Source: Acinetobacter boissieri (GTDB taxonomy: Bacteria; Pseudomonadota; Gammaproteobacteria; Pseudomonadales; Moraxellaceae). From it: a stretch of 64,000 nt of DNA. This document shows positions 46,839 through 56,958 of the stretch, in pieces (within the stretch, counting starts at the first letter, position 1; each line of letters begins with the position of its first letter). A program made the position numbers and the translations under genes. The stretch spans positions 124,001 through 188,000 of the forward strand of contig NZ_FMYL01000004.1 of NCBI RefSeq assembly GCF_900096955.1, read 5' to 3'. Under the pieces are notes generated by a model, which made no database searches, was not told where the DNA came from, and was given only the letters and a program-made list of their open reading frames with translations.

Positions 46839-48956
46839 TTAAAAGGGTTTTGTAATGCTTAGACCTGCACTCCAATTTCTCCCATCTGCGGGCTCAAAAT
46901 AGCGTCCATTTCCATCGTTTACAATCACAGAGCCAACATAATGACGATTAAAAACATTATCTAAACGTGCATAGGTATTTAATGACCAATCTTTAATTTT
47001 GTAACGATATCCCATATTCAGTGCTGTGACGACATAGCTTGGGGCTGTATCCGAGTTTTGGTCATCTACATAAATTTTATCCATATAGCGCACATCTACA
47101 CCAGTATAAAAACCCATATCAGGTTGCCATGCCAAACTTGCATAGGCTTGATTTTTTGCAACGCCAGGAATATACGTCCCTTTATTTATTCGAGCTAAAC
47201 TGCCTTTTGCAGGAATGTCTGCATTAAATGTGGCATCTAAATAGCTATAACTCGCACGGGCAGTTAGGTCTTGCCACAGTTTTTTATTCCAACTCAGCTC
47301 TACACCTTCACGTAACGTTTGATCTGCATTACGAAATGTAGCACGACCATCTAATGTACCTGCTGAAACTATGTCATTTTTTGTACGAGCTTGAAACGCT
47401 GCAAGGGTAAAGAAGCCGAAAGTATTGTCTGTTTTCAAACCGACTTCATAGTTATCGCTGCTTGATGCCAACAAATCAAAGTTAAATCCAGACTTGCCAT
47501 CAGTTCGATACGCCATTTCAGTAAATGTTGGCGTTTCAAAGCCTTTGGCATAACTTGCATATGCCGTAAGCTGAGGCAGAATCTGCCAGCTTAACGCTGC
47601 CGATGGCAATACTTTATTATATTTGGTCTTGCCACTATCATTCGGATTAGTCGCAGTCACATAGTGGTCTTTAGATTCATAATGTACATTGCTATAACGT
47701 ACTCCCGTGTCTAAACGCCATGTCGGTAAAAACTGCCAAGAGGCTTGCATGTATGGATCGACATTCCACAACGTATTATTTTCATCACGGCGCAACTTAC
47801 CCAATACACCCAACTGATTACCAATAAAGTTTTCATAGCCTTTTCGACTTTCATTCATAGCATCAATTGCCACACCAATATTGAGTGTGGTCTTAGGCAA
47901 TAAATCACGCCCCGTCCAACGTAAATCTGTACCATAATAATTACGGCTAAAGTCAATCACACCACCTGCATGTTTAGGATTGGTTTGTGTCGCCTTGGGA
48001 ATAGACTGATATTGTGTGACTTCACGTTGGCCAACATACCCCATCACTGAAATAGATTGGTGATCTGTCAGCGGTTTATCCCATGTCGCACCTGTTTGTA
48101 GCTGTTCTACAGCTTTGCGAGTATTAAACGTATATGCAGATGTCACCGCTTGTTTGGCATTTTTCAACCAGTCTTGACGGGTTAGGCCCATTGGATCTGC
48201 TGCATTAATTTTGGTGTAATTGGTGACCCAATTAATTTTACTGCCATCATCTAAATGCCATGTCAGCTTGGCATTATTTTGTACTTTATCTGCTTCGCTA
48301 TGATCACGAAATCCATTGGTATTAAAATAAGAAGAACTGATCACGTATGCAGGCTGAGACGCTGTCTTTGCACCGCCCTGTAAAATTATATTCGATTGAT
48401 TACTGCCATGACTGCCACCGCCATAGTTAACCGCCACACTATCTGGGCCCGTTCCTTCTTTGGTCGTGGTTAACAATGTACCACCCGATGAATTACCATA
48501 CAGTGATGAAAATGCACCAGTAAGTACTTCAACATGATCTAAACTATTTAAGTCAATATTTGAGGTTTGACCCTGCCCATCTGGCATGGTAGAAGGAATA
48601 CCATCAACATAAATACGAATCCCTCTCACCCCAAATGTAGAGCGTGCGCCAAAACCACGCATAGATAATTGCAAGTCTTGCGCATAGTTTTGACGATTAT
48701 TCAGCTGTAAACTTGGGACACCTTGCACCACTTCTGTCAGGTTTACACCAAGGCTATTTTTATTTTTTGGCGCATCAATTCGGTACACTGAAGCAGGTGT
48801 ATTTAAATAATCTGTATTTGTACGTGTCGCCTCAACCAAAATGGTTGCTAGGGTTTCTACATGTGTTGTAGGCGTATCTGCATAAATAGATTGGGCAATA
48901 CAAGACGCAAGTAAAGCCAAAGTAATGTTGTATCTTTTTTGAGATGACGATGACAT
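46839..48956 (-). CDS. TonB-dependent outer-membrane receptor
   Basis: 705 residues. A signal peptide ends near SIYA-DT. The TonB box region is around ETLATILVEATRT, and the plug domain contains SVYRIDAP, LSMRGFGARSTFGVRGIRIYVDGIP (split at RSTFGVRGIRIYVDG) and EVLTGAFSSLYGNSSGGTLL. A 22-strand barrel ends in the terminal phenylalanine ITKPF. The plug resembles FecA-type and siderophore receptors, but the ligand cannot be named. An 11-base exact match to half of the Fur consensus just upstream supports iron control. Downstream genes encode a flavin oxidoreductase and an AEC carrier. Confidence 0.88.
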   Translation of the reverse strand: MSSSSQKRYNITLALLASCIAQSIYADTPTTHVETLATILVEATRTNTDYLNTPASVYRIDAPKNKNSLGVNLTEVVQGVPSLQLNNRQNYAQDLQLSMRGFGARSTFGVRGIRIYVDGIPSTMPDGQGQTSNIDLNSLDHVEVLTGAFSSLYGNSSGGTLLTTTKEGTGPDSVAVNYGGGSHGSNQSNIILQGGAKTASQPAYVISSSYFNTNGFRDHSEADKVQNNAKLTWHLDDGSKINWVTNYTKINAADPMGLTRQDWLKNAKQAVTSAYTFNTRKAVEQLQTGATWDKPLTDHQSISVMGYVGQREVTQYQSIPKATQTNPKHAGGVIDFSRNYYGTDLRWTGRDLLPKTTLNIGVAIDAMNESRKGYENFIGNQLGVLGKLRRDENNTLWNVDPYMQASWQFLPTWRLDTGVRYSNVHYESKDHYVTATNPNDSGKTKYNKVLPSAALSWQILPQLTAYASYAKGFETPTFTEMAYRTDGKSGFNFDLLASSSDNYEVGLKTDNTFGFFTLAAFQARTKNDIVSAGTLDGRATFRNADQTLREGVELSWNKKLWQDLTARASYSYLDATFNADIPAKGSLARINKGTYIPGVAKNQAYASLAWQPDMGFYTGVDVRYMDKIYVDDQNSDTAPSYVVTALNMGYRYKIKDWSLNTYARLDNVFNRHYVGSVIVNDGNGRYFEPADGRNWSAGLSITKPF

Positions 48957-48958
48957 TA

Positions 48959-48977
48959 TTTTTTCCTAATCATTATC
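48959..48977. promoter_or_regulatory. Fur-box-like site upstream of the TonB receptor
   Basis: TAATCATTATC (48967-48977) matches exactly the last 11 bases of the 19-base Fur consensus; the other half matches poorly (about 13 of 19 in all). It lies directly before the receptor start codon, where bound repressor would block expression. Real only if supported by more sites or data. Confidence 0.35.
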
Positions 48978-49098
48978 TGTCATAATATAAATTGCTACCG
49001 AGTATAGCAGGCATTAGGCAGATAAATCAGTACTCATTCCCTCTAGAAAACGAAGCATGCTAAAATAACTGACTCTATTTAAATCATCTCTCACCAAT

Positions 49099-49911
49099 AT
49101 GCCAGAGCTTCCTGAAGTCGAAACGACTAAAAATAGTTTAACCCCATTACTTCAACAAAAAGTTATGGCTATTACGGTGTATCAACCCAAATTACGTTGG
49201 CCCATTCCTTCAGATTTAGAACAACTGATCGGCAAACGACTCACTGAGCTATCACGGCGTTCTAAATATATTTTTGCGCAGTTTGAAGAAAAAAATATGC
49301 TATGGCACTTAGGCATGTCTGGAAGTTTTAGACTATGTAAATTTGATGAGCCGTTACGCAAACACGATCACTTTGTTATTCGTTTTGAAAACTTAGAGTT
49401 ACGTTACCATGACCCAAGGCGTTTTGGCTGTATTTTATGGTTAGATGAATACGCTCAAGAAAAACTCATTGCCCCACTTGGCCCTGAACCACTCAGTACT
49501 GCATTTAATGCAGACTATCTGAAAAACGCACTACAACGTAAAAAAACAGCCATTAAAGTTGCCATCATGGATAATCATGTTGTAGTTGGTGTCGGAAATA
49601 TTTATGCCACAGAAAGTCTATTTAATTTAGGTATTCACCCTTCGCAATCTGCAAATACACTCACAATCCAACAAATTGAACAACTCACTGTAGAAATTAA
49701 GCGTATTCTTGCACAAGCCATACAGCTAGGTGGTTCTACCTTAAGAGACTATACCAATGCAATGGGTGAAAATGGCTATTTTCAACAAACGCTCTTAGCT
49801 TACGGACGCGCAGGTGAAATGTGTGTGAACTGTGAAACCACATTGGAAAATATCAAACTTGGACAGCGTGCAAGCGTATTTTGTCCACAATGCCAACCCC
49901 TCAAAGCATAG
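49099..49911 (+). CDS. mutM: formamidopyrimidine-DNA glycosylase
   Basis: Removes 8-oxoguanine and formamidopyrimidines and cuts the abasic site. The N-terminal PELPEVETTKNSL exposes the catalytic proline and glutamate after loss of Met1. The lysine in RRSKYIF (56), the helix-two-turn-helix with VVGVGNIYATE, GGSTLRDYTN, and a C-terminal zinc finger CVNCETT...CPQC complete the enzyme. The 270-residue length is normal. The ppiC-type gene starts nine bases later. Confidence 0.97.
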   Translation: MPELPEVETTKNSLTPLLQQKVMAITVYQPKLRWPIPSDLEQLIGKRLTELSRRSKYIFAQFEEKNMLWHLGMSGSFRLCKFDEPLRKHDHFVIRFENLELRYHDPRRFGCILWLDEYAQEKLIAPLGPEPLSTAFNADYLKNALQRKKTAIKVAIMDNHVVVGVGNIYATESLFNLGIHPSQSANTLTIQQIEQLTVEIKRILAQAIQLGGSTLRDYTNAMGENGYFQQTLLAYGRAGEMCVNCETTLENIKLGQRASVFCPQCQPLKA

Positions 49912-49919
49912 GTAAATTT

Positions 49920-50207
49920 ATGAGCACTGCCATTGTTCGCCATATTTTGGTGAAAGATCTCACACTTGCCCAACAACTCAAACAAAAACTTGCCGATGGT
50001 GCAGATTTTGCCAAACTCGCCAAACAGCACTCAACATGTAACTCAGCAAAACGTGGTGGTGAATTAGGTGAAGTTAAAAAAGGACAACTTGTTACCGTCA
50101 TTGATAAATTAGTTTTTTCTGCCCCTGAAAAAACCATTCAAGGGCCTATTAAAAGTAAATTTGGCTATCATTTAGTTGAAGTCAAATTTCGTATGTCTCA
50201 TTTTTAA
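49920..50207 (+). CDS. ppiC: parvulin-type peptidyl-prolyl isomerase
   Basis: 95 residues, a single rotamase domain without signal peptide, so a cytoplasmic parvulin like E. coli PpiC (93). It has RHILVKD, FAKLAKQHSTCNSAKRGGELG, FSAPEKTIQGPIKSKFGYHLVEV (split at GPIKSKFGYHLVEV), covering the catalytic His, Cys and Phe positions. I start at the ATG at 49920 with AGGTAA before it, just beyond the mutM stop, since longer readings overlap mutM. A hairpin follows. Confidence 0.92.
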   Translation: MSTAIVRHILVKDLTLAQQLKQKLADGADFAKLAKQHSTCNSAKRGGELGEVKKGQLVTVIDKLVFSAPEKTIQGPIKSKFGYHLVEVKFRMSHF

Positions 50208-50211
50208 ATAT

Positions 50212-50236
50212 AAAAAAAGCCACCTAAGCAGGTGGC
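50212..50236 (-). terminator. intrinsic terminator of mscL
   Basis: GCCACCT-AAGC-AGGTGGC stem (50219-50236) with a seven-base U-run when read leftward. The rightward reading has only CTTT after the stem, so it may serve ppiC less efficiently. Confidence 0.85.
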
Positions 50237-50253
50237 CTTTAAAAATCAATCAA

Positions 50254-50691
50254 TTATGCATCTTTACGTTTCAATTCATCACGAATTTCACGTAATAATT
50301 GAATATCTTCTGGTGTAGGTGCTGGTTTAGCAGGTGCAGCCTCTTCTTTACGGCGCATTTTGTTAATTAAGCGTACCATCATAAATACAACAAAAGCTAA
50401 AATAATAAAGTTAATAAATATCGTAATAAAATTACCATAGCTGAGTACGTTAATTCCTGCTTTTTGTAATTCAGCAAGGGACTGTAAATTATTTGGGTTT
50501 TGACCAAGCACAATAAATTTTTGAGTGAAGTCAACGCCGCCGCCAGTGATCACACTAATCAAAGGCATAAAAATATCTTTAACTAAAGAATCTACAATTT
50601 TACCAAAAGCGCCACCAATGATCACACCAATTGCTAAGTCAATCATATTACCTTTGATTGCAAACTCACGAAATTCTTTCATGATGCTCAT
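50254..50691 (-). CDS. mscL: large-conductance mechanosensitive channel
   Basis: Homopentameric channel that opens under membrane tension and releases solutes during hypo-osmotic shock. 145 residues: N-terminal amphipathic [12 protein letters not shown], pore helix [21 protein letters not shown] with the gate-lining glycines, a periplasmic loop ([16 protein letters not shown]), TM2 [20 protein letters not shown] and a charged C-terminal helix. GGAG is nine bases before the ATG. It stands alone between terminators. Confidence 0.96.
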   Translation of the reverse strand: MSIMKEFREFAIKGNMIDLAIGVIIGGAFGKIVDSLVKDIFMPLISVITGGGVDFTQKFIVLGQNPNNLQSLAELQKAGINVLSYGNFITIFINFIILAFVVFMMVRLINKMRRKEEAAPAKPAPTPEDIQLLREIRDELKRKDA

Positions 50692-50827
50692 AATTCATTA
50701 CTCCAATATTATTATCTGTTATACAGGCTTAACCTGATTTTTTAAAAATTGTGAACTTTCAGCAATTAAACCATGTTTATATTGTAAATAAAAAAAATAC
50801 ATACATGAAATATACAAATATAATTAC

Positions 50828-50857
50828 AAAAAAAGCCATCACGAAGATGGCTTTTTT
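50828..50857 (-). terminator. intrinsic terminator of typA
   Basis: AAAAAAAGCCATC and GATGGCTTTTTT arms around ACGAA; a compact terminator directly beyond the typA stop. Confidence 0.92.
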
Positions 50858-50878
50858 ATGGAATAAGTCATTTAAATA

Positions 50879-52717
50879 TTACTTACCACGATTACGCTTA
50901 CGCTCGTTTTCAGTTAAATAACGCTTACGTACACGAATCGATTTTGGTGTTACTTCAACCAACTCGTCGTCTTCAATAAACTCAAGCGCTTGCTCAAGTG
51001 TCATACGAATTGCAGGTGTTAACGTTAATGCTTCATCTGTACCAGATGCACGCATGTTTGTTAATTGTTTTGCTTTTGTTGGGTTTACAGTCATGTCGTC
51101 AGAACGTGAGTTAATACCCACAATCATACCTTCATACACTTCCAACTGTGGTTCAGCAAATAGACGACCACGATCTTGTAATGTAAACAAAGCAAATGCT
51201 AAGCATGTGCCGTTAACCATTGAAACAAGTACACCATTTTGACGTTTCGCAACTGAACCTTGTTTAGCAGGGCCATAATGCGAGAAGCTTGACGTCATAA
51301 TACCTGAACCAGAAGTAATGGTTAGGAATTCCGAACGGAAACCAATCAAACCACGTGATGGAACAGTCGCTTCAATACGCATACGACCTTTACCATCAAG
51401 CTCCATGTTGGTCATTTCACCTTTACGGTGACCCATTTGCTCCATAATCGAACCTTGATGCTGTTCTTCAACATCAAATGTTACGTTTTCATACGGCTCT
51501 TCAATTTTACCATCTACTTCTTTCATGATCACTTCAGGACGAGAAACACCCATCTCAAAGCCTTCACGGCGCATGTTTTCAATTAAAACAGATAAATGAA
51601 GTTCACCACGACCAGATACTTTAAAGCGGTCTGGACTGTCTGTATCTTCTACACGTAATGCAACGTTGTGAATCAACTCACGGTCTAAACGCTCACGAAT
51701 ATTACGTGAAGTCACAAACTTACCTTCACGACCAGCAAACGGTGAATTGTTTACTTGGAACGTCATAGATACTGTTGGCTCATCTACAGACAACGGTGGT
51801 AATGCTTCAACAGCTTTCGGATCACAAATGGTGTCTGAAATGTTTAGTGCATCAATACCTGTAATACATACAATATCACCAGCGCCAGCAGATTCAACGT
51901 CTATACGCTCTAAACCATGGTAGCCCATGATTTTTAAGATACGACCGTTACGTGTCTTACCTTCTTTATCAATCACAGTCACTTGAGTGTTCAGTTTTAC
52001 TGAACCACGCTGAATACGACCAACACCAATCACACCAACAAAGTTGTTGTAATCAAGTGAAGAAATTTGCATTTGGAATGGACCATCTGCATCTACTTTT
52101 GGTGGCTCTACAATATCAACAATCGTTTCAAACAACGGTGTCATATCTGGTGCTAAGTTATCTACTTCGCGGCCAGCAATACCATTTAGACCTGATGCAT
52201 AAACAACTGGGAAATCAAGCTGTTCATCGCTTGCACCGAGGTTGTCAAATAAATCAAATACTTGATCCATCACCCAATCAGGACGCGCGCCCGGACGGTC
52301 AACTTTGTTTAATACAACAATTGGCTTTAGACCACGAGCAAAAGCTTTAGACGTTACAAAGCGTGTTTGTGGCATTGGGCCATCTTGTGAATCTACAAGA
52401 AGTAGTACACAGTCAACCATAGACATTACACGTTCAACCTCACCACCGAAGTCGGCGTGTCCTGGGGTATCTACAATGTTAATGCGGTAAGTCGTATCTG
52501 TACGCTTGTCTAACCAAGTGATAGATGTGTTTTTAGCAAGAATGGTAATACCACGCTCACTCTCAAGCGCATTCGAGTCCATGACACGCTCAATCTCGCC
52601 TGCACGATCACCTAAAGCACCTGATTGTTGAAGAAGTTTATCAACCAAAGTTGTTTTACCATGGTCGACGTGCGCAATAATTGCAATATTACGGAGATTT
52701 TTAATATCTGATGACAT
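50879..52717 (-). CDS. typA: ribosome-associated translational GTPase TypA/BipA
   Basis: EF-G-like GTPase that binds 70S ribosomes and helps 50S assembly at low temperature. The start at 52717 ([10 protein letters not shown]) gives 612 residues, against 607 in E. coli, with P-loop AHVDHGKTT (15-23), the switch [24 protein letters not shown], beta-barrel and EF-G III/V-like domains, and the C-terminal TypA-specific region ([20 protein letters not shown], split at DEALTLTP). The upstream open frame adds hydrophobic residues that do not belong. Confidence 0.97.
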   Translation of the reverse strand: MSSDIKNLRNIAIIAHVDHGKTTLVDKLLQQSGALGDRAGEIERVMDSNALESERGITILAKNTSITWLDKRTDTTYRINIVDTPGHADFGGEVERVMSMVDCVLLLVDSQDGPMPQTRFVTSKAFARGLKPIVVLNKVDRPGARPDWVMDQVFDLFDNLGASDEQLDFPVVYASGLNGIAGREVDNLAPDMTPLFETIVDIVEPPKVDADGPFQMQISSLDYNNFVGVIGVGRIQRGSVKLNTQVTVIDKEGKTRNGRILKIMGYHGLERIDVESAGAGDIVCITGIDALNISDTICDPKAVEALPPLSVDEPTVSMTFQVNNSPFAGREGKFVTSRNIRERLDRELIHNVALRVEDTDSPDRFKVSGRGELHLSVLIENMRREGFEMGVSRPEVIMKEVDGKIEEPYENVTFDVEEQHQGSIMEQMGHRKGEMTNMELDGKGRMRIEATVPSRGLIGFRSEFLTITSGSGIMTSSFSHYGPAKQGSVAKRQNGVLVSMVNGTCLAFALFTLQDRGRLFAEPQLEVYEGMIVGINSRSDDMTVNPTKAKQLTNMRASGTDEALTLTPAIRMTLEQALEFIEDDELVEVTPKSIRVRKRYLTENERKRNRGK

Positions 52718-52887
52718 GAATTTCGGTACGCCTAAAATTTGAGGGCAAATTATACAAAAAAACACTACCATTGAGTAGTGACATTTTATTGACAATTACA
52801 CTTTTTTAAGTTCAATCACATGTTTTATTTTGTAAAGACATGTAAGTCGATTAGAATAACGACTCATAAACTATACCACACTTTTCT

Positions 52888-54255
52888 ATGTCTGACCCAT
52901 TATCACCACATAAAGACGATTCATCCGAGTTAATTCTTCATTTAAATGAGCGCCCAAAAGTATCTGTGACGCTACTTGCAGCCTTACAGCATTTATTTGC
53001 GATAATTGTTCCTATTTTAACTCCAGGTCTTTTAATCTGTGGAGCCCTTAAAGTTCCTGCACACGAAACGACCATGATTTTATCTATGTCACTGGTTATT
53101 TCAGGAATTGCCACCTTTTTACAATGTAAAAAAGTTGGCCCTTTAGGTGCTGGGTTACTCATTGTACAAGGAACAAGCTTTAATTTTATTGGCCCCATTA
53201 TGGCCATCGGAAGCTTAATGATCGCCAACGGCACACCTTATCAACACGTGATGGCTGCTATTTTTGGCGTAGTGATTGCCGGTGCGTTTATTGAAATGGG
53301 CGTATCTCGTATTTTACCTTGGATTAAAAAGCTGATTACACCTTTAGTTACAGGTGTGGTGGTATTACTGATTGGCCTAACGCTGGTCAAGGAAGGCCTC
53401 ATTAGTATGGGCGGTGGCTACGGTGCCATGGCTGATGGTTCTTTTGCTAACGCTGATAACTTACTGATGTCATGTTTTGTATTGGCACTCATTATTATTT
53501 TAAATCGCACTCGTATTATTTGGCTCAAAAGTGCGTCTTTATTTATTGCACTGGTGGCCGGCTATATTTTAGCTGGTCTACTTGGTCACTTAAATTTTAC
53601 GTCCTTCTACAATGCACCTACATTTCAGCTACCAACACCACTACACTTTGGCATTTCATTTGATTGGTCACTATTTATTCCACTGGCATTTATTTATCTC
53701 GTCACCTCATTAGAAGCCATTGGTGACATTACTGCAACCAGTAAAGTCTCTCAGCAACCTGTAAGCGGTCCAATTTGGATGCAACGTATTAAAGGTGGTG
53801 TATTGGTCAATGGTGTAAACTCATTTATTGCAGGCATATTTAATACCTTCCCAAGTTCTGTATTTGCACAAAATAATGGGGTGATTCAAATTACAGGCGT
53901 TGCTAGCCGTTATGTAGGGCTTTTTATTGCTGGAATGCTCATTATTTTAGGACTATTTCCTAAAATCGCAGGCATTATTCAAGCGGTACCACAAGCGGTT
54001 TTAGGTGGTGCAGTCATTGTCATGTTTGGTGCTGTCGCGGCTTCTGGCATTAATATTTTAGCCAGTACAAAACTTGACCGTAGAGCATTACTTATTATTG
54101 CTGTGGCATTGGCTTTAGGTTTAGGCATTTCTCAAGTCCCTGACTTCTTAAAGCACATGCCTGAGCTCATGCGTAACATTTTTAGCTCAGGTGTTGCTAC
54201 AGGCGGTATTGCTGCACTTATTTTAAATATTATCTTGCCTGAAAATAACGAATAA
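52888..54255 (+). CDS. uracil/xanthine permease, NCS2 family
   Basis: 455 residues in about 14 hydrophobic segments. NCS2 marks: LAALQHLFAIIVPILTPGLL at the start, where the conserved QH motif sits in segment 1, FIPLAFIYLVTSLEAIGDITATSK with the substrate-binding glutamate, and GVLVNGVNSFIAGIFNTFPSSVFAQNNGVIQITGVASR (split at NTFPSSVFAQNNGV), the family signature. Members carry uracil, xanthine or uric acid by proton symport. The conserved sequence suggests purine transport equally well. A hairpin and rsmC follow. Confidence 0.88.
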   Translation: MSDPLSPHKDDSSELILHLNERPKVSVTLLAALQHLFAIIVPILTPGLLICGALKVPAHETTMILSMSLVISGIATFLQCKKVGPLGAGLLIVQGTSFNFIGPIMAIGSLMIANGTPYQHVMAAIFGVVIAGAFIEMGVSRILPWIKKLITPLVTGVVVLLIGLTLVKEGLISMGGGYGAMADGSFANADNLLMSCFVLALIIILNRTRIIWLKSASLFIALVAGYILAGLLGHLNFTSFYNAPTFQLPTPLHFGISFDWSLFIPLAFIYLVTSLEAIGDITATSKVSQQPVSGPIWMQRIKGGVLVNGVNSFIAGIFNTFPSSVFAQNNGVIQITGVASRYVGLFIAGMLIILGLFPKIAGIIQAVPQAVLGGAVIVMFGAVAASGINILASTKLDRRALLIIAVALALGLGISQVPDFLKHMPELMRNIFSSGVATGGIAALILNIILPENNE

Positions 54256-54267
54256 AGTACCCTGCCC

Positions 54268-54291
54268 TGCCCAATCAAAAAGCATTGGGCA
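54268..54291 (+). terminator. hairpin between NCS2 permease and rsmC
   Basis: TGCCCAAT and ATTGGGCA arms around an eight-base loop. There is no T-run after it, so it may be only a partial terminator or an RNA structure. Confidence 0.45.
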
Positions 54292-54323
54292 GTTCACTTA
54301 TTGCATATATATGAGAGTAAATT

Positions 54324-55331
54324 ATGGATCCACGCAGTGAGGTTATCTTACGCCAAGAAGCGTATTTAAAAGGAAGAGTTCTTTTTATTAATGCACCCTG
54401 TGACCCATTACTCTCACAGCTCAATCAAAATATTGATGCCAGTATTTGGACATGGAATTTTGCAGACTACGAACAATACAACGCAGATGACCACACTCAT
54501 TTTGGTATAACACCACCACATCAAGAATATGACCAAGCTGTCATTTTCGTACCGAAATCTAAAGAATTACTCAACTACGTATTGCATCAAGTCGCTAGTC
54601 ATTTAGCAAAAGGTTGCCAAATATTTTTAGTGGGTGAAAAAAAAATTGGGGTTGAACGTGCGGCGAAACAATTGCAAGTCTATGGCAATACATTAAAGTT
54701 AGACAGTGCACGACACTGCCAACTTTGGCTCACTCAACTTGAGCAACCTGTGGCTAAGAAACCCCTTTCAGATTGGGTAAAAACTTACCCTATCAATATA
54801 GAACAAGACACACTCAAAATTTGTGCATTACCTGGTGTTTTTAGTCAAAACCATTTAGATCTAGGAACTGCCGTATTACTACCACAGCTCAAAAATATTA
54901 CTAAAGGACGTATCGCAGACTTTGGCTGTGGTGCAGGGGTCATTGCCTGTTATTTAGCAAAGAAAAATAAAAAAAATACAATTTATGCGTTAGATGTTGA
55001 TGCTTTTGCACTCGAGTCTACAAAAATGACCTTTGAAGCAAACCAGCTTACTTCACAACTGGAGTGTTGTGCTGTACGTGGTATATCTGATATGCCTTCT
55101 GGATTAAATGCAATTGTGAGTAACCCACCATTTCATCAAGGGGTCAAAACAAATTATGACGTCAGTGAAACGCTGTGCCGTGAAGCCAAACAACATCTAA
55201 AAAATCGTGGCGAATTATGGATTGTCGCCAACCGATTTTTAAACTACGCCCCTCTAATTGAACAATCTTTTGGAACATGCACTGTAAAAACTGATCAAAA
55301 TGGTTTTAAAGTATTGTATGCCCTCGCGTAA
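54324..55331 (+). CDS. rsmC: 16S rRNA (guanine(1207)-N2)-methyltransferase
   Basis: Methylates G1207 of 16S rRNA in the 30S subunit. The 335 residues contain two Rossmann-like domains: a degenerate N-terminal half and a catalytic C-terminal half with [25 protein letters not shown] and the N2-guanine catalytic motif SNPPFHQG. Length is close to E. coli RsmC (343). lysP begins 22 bases later and may be co-transcribed. Confidence 0.93.
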   Translation: MDPRSEVILRQEAYLKGRVLFINAPCDPLLSQLNQNIDASIWTWNFADYEQYNADDHTHFGITPPHQEYDQAVIFVPKSKELLNYVLHQVASHLAKGCQIFLVGEKKIGVERAAKQLQVYGNTLKLDSARHCQLWLTQLEQPVAKKPLSDWVKTYPINIEQDTLKICALPGVFSQNHLDLGTAVLLPQLKNITKGRIADFGCGAGVIACYLAKKNKKNTIYALDVDAFALESTKMTFEANQLTSQLECCAVRGISDMPSGLNAIVSNPPFHQGVKTNYDVSETLCREAKQHLKNRGELWIVANRFLNYAPLIEQSFGTCTVKTDQNGFKVLYALA

Positions 55332-55353
55332 ATGCAACAAACAAGGAATTTAG

Positions 55354-56823
55354 ATGAGCGAAAATCAACCCACGCATTTAAAACGCCAACTGGGTGCAAG
55401 GCACCTCAACATGATTGCGATTGGTGGCTCTATTGGAACAGGGCTTTTCCTTGCATCTGGCTCAACCATTGCCAGTGCTGGGCCTGGTGGTGCTTTACTT
55501 GCTTACTCTCTGATTGGCATCATGATTTACTTTTTAATGACCAGTTTAGGTGAGCTTGCAACACACAATCCAACATCAGGCGCTTTTTTTACATATGGCA
55601 ATAAATACGTAGACAAAGGGTTTGGCTTTGCGCTTGGTTGGAATTATTGGTACAACTGGGCCATTACTGTGGCATTTGAACTAGTCGCAGTACAGTTTAT
55701 TATGAAATTTTGGTTTCCAGATATTGCAGGATTTTGGTGGAGCTTAATCTTCCTTGGTATTATTTTTTCGATTAATGCCATGACCGTCAAAAGCTTTGGT
55801 GAAAGCGAGTTTATTTTCTCACTGATCAAAGTCATTGCAATTATTGCTTTCATTGTTCTTGGACTCTTTATGATTGTGAAGATCATGCTAAGCGAACCAA
55901 GTGCTGTATTTGCAAATTGGCATTATAAAGATGCACCTTTTGTCGGTGGTCTTCAAGCCATGATTGGTGTTGCTATGATTGCTGGGTTCTCCTTTCAAGG
56001 TACAGAAATGGTGGGGGTTGCCGCTGGTGAATCGAAATCACCTGAAAAAACCATTCCTTTAGCCATTAAGCAAATTTTTTGGCGTATTCTACTATTTTAT
56101 ATTTTTTGTATTTTTATTATTGCTACATTAATTCATTACGATGACCCTTTACTGCTTCAAGCAGCCAACGATAATAATATTGCACTATCGCCATTTACAC
56201 TACTTTATGAAAAAGCAGGGCTTGCTTTTGCTGCAGGCTTAATGAATGCAGTCATTTTAACTGCTGTACTCTCCGCAGGAAATTCAGGGCTATATTCATC
56301 TACCCGTATGCTATGGAACATGGCTAAATCTGATAGTGCACCGAAAATATTTGCACGACTAGATGCACGTGGCGTACCAATGAATGCGCTATATGCAACG
56401 ACTCTCGTGGCTGCATTATGTTTACTCACCTATTTCATTAGTGAAAAAGAGGTCTACTTTTGGCTACTTAATATGTCTGGTATGTGTGGTTTTATTGTTT
56501 GGCTGGGTATTGCTGTATGTCATTATCGCTTTCGTAAAGGCTATATTACCCAAGGGTACAAACTTTCAGATTTATCGTATAAAGCCAAACTCTTTCCTTT
56601 AGGGCCATTATTTGCTTTTGCATTATGCTTAATCATTACACTTGGACAAAACTATCAAGCATTCATTGGGCATCAAATTGACTGGAAAGGTATTATTGCA
56701 ACATATATCACCATTCCAGTCTTTTTAGCCATTTGGATCGGTTATAAAATCAAATATAAAACTCAAATGGTCTCTTATGAAGATATGGATGTTAAACCTA
56801 TGATTAAAGATGCTGCAGACTAA
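55354..56823 (+). CDS. lysP: lysine-specific permease
   Basis: 489 residues, twelve membrane segments, APC superfamily. It aligns by eye along most of its length with E. coli LysP (also 489): MIAIGGSIGTGLFLASGSTI, FGFALGWNYWYNWAITV, GFSFQGTEMVGVAAGES, FWRILLFYIFCIFIIATLI, AVLSAGNSGLYSSTRML and LGQNYQAFI. Imports lysine with protons; in E. coli LysP also senses lysine for CadC. AAGGAA precedes the ATG. It is followed by the leader and small gene described next. Confidence 0.87.
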   Translation: MSENQPTHLKRQLGARHLNMIAIGGSIGTGLFLASGSTIASAGPGGALLAYSLIGIMIYFLMTSLGELATHNPTSGAFFTYGNKYVDKGFGFALGWNYWYNWAITVAFELVAVQFIMKFWFPDIAGFWWSLIFLGIIFSINAMTVKSFGESEFIFSLIKVIAIIAFIVLGLFMIVKIMLSEPSAVFANWHYKDAPFVGGLQAMIGVAMIAGFSFQGTEMVGVAAGESKSPEKTIPLAIKQIFWRILLFYIFCIFIIATLIHYDDPLLLQAANDNNIALSPFTLLYEKAGLAFAAGLMNAVILTAVLSAGNSGLYSSTRMLWNMAKSDSAPKIFARLDARGVPMNALYATTLVAALCLLTYFISEKEVYFWLLNMSGMCGFIVWLGIAVCHYRFRKGYITQGYKLSDLSYKAKLFPLGPLFAFALCLIITLGQNYQAFIGHQIDWKGIIATYITIPVFLAIWIGYKIKYKTQMVSYEDMDVKPMIKDAAD

Positions 56824-56826
56824 AAC

Positions 56827-56854
56827 TTGACCAAAAAATAATTTATTGTAAAAT
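56827..56854 (+). promoter_or_regulatory. sigma-70 promoter of the leader RNA/small basic gene
   Basis: TTGACC (56827-56832), a 16-base spacer and TAAAAT (56849-56854), each close to consensus. The following bases GACGCGC form a GC-rich discriminator, as at stable-RNA and ribosomal promoters. Transcription should begin around 56861, only about 40 bases past the lysP stop. Confidence 0.65.
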
Positions 56855-56860
56855 AGACGC

Positions 56861-56936
56861 GCAATAAATATAGATTAGGCTTAGATAAAGCACCTATCTA
56901 CATTTCAAAGCCTAGCTCAAAAGCTAGGCTTTTTTA
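56861..56936 (+). ncRNA. candidate attenuator leader or sRNA
   Basis: A short transcript would run from the promoter to a perfect terminator. The upstream segment TAGGCTTAGATA (56876-56887) is complementary to TATCTA (56895-56900) plus AAGCCTA (56908-56914), the latter being the left arm of the terminator. So the RNA can form either a long antiterminator-like hairpin or the terminator, not both. This is a classical attenuator layout. An independent sRNA is the alternative. Confidence 0.5.
56908..56936 (+). terminator. intrinsic terminator inside the leader
   Basis: AAGCCTAGCT-caaa-AGCTAGGCTT with six T residues following. It lies between the promoter and the small basic gene and could also stop lysP transcripts. 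Confidence 0.88.
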
Positions 56937-56958
56937 TCTACAATAAGGAATATTAATT

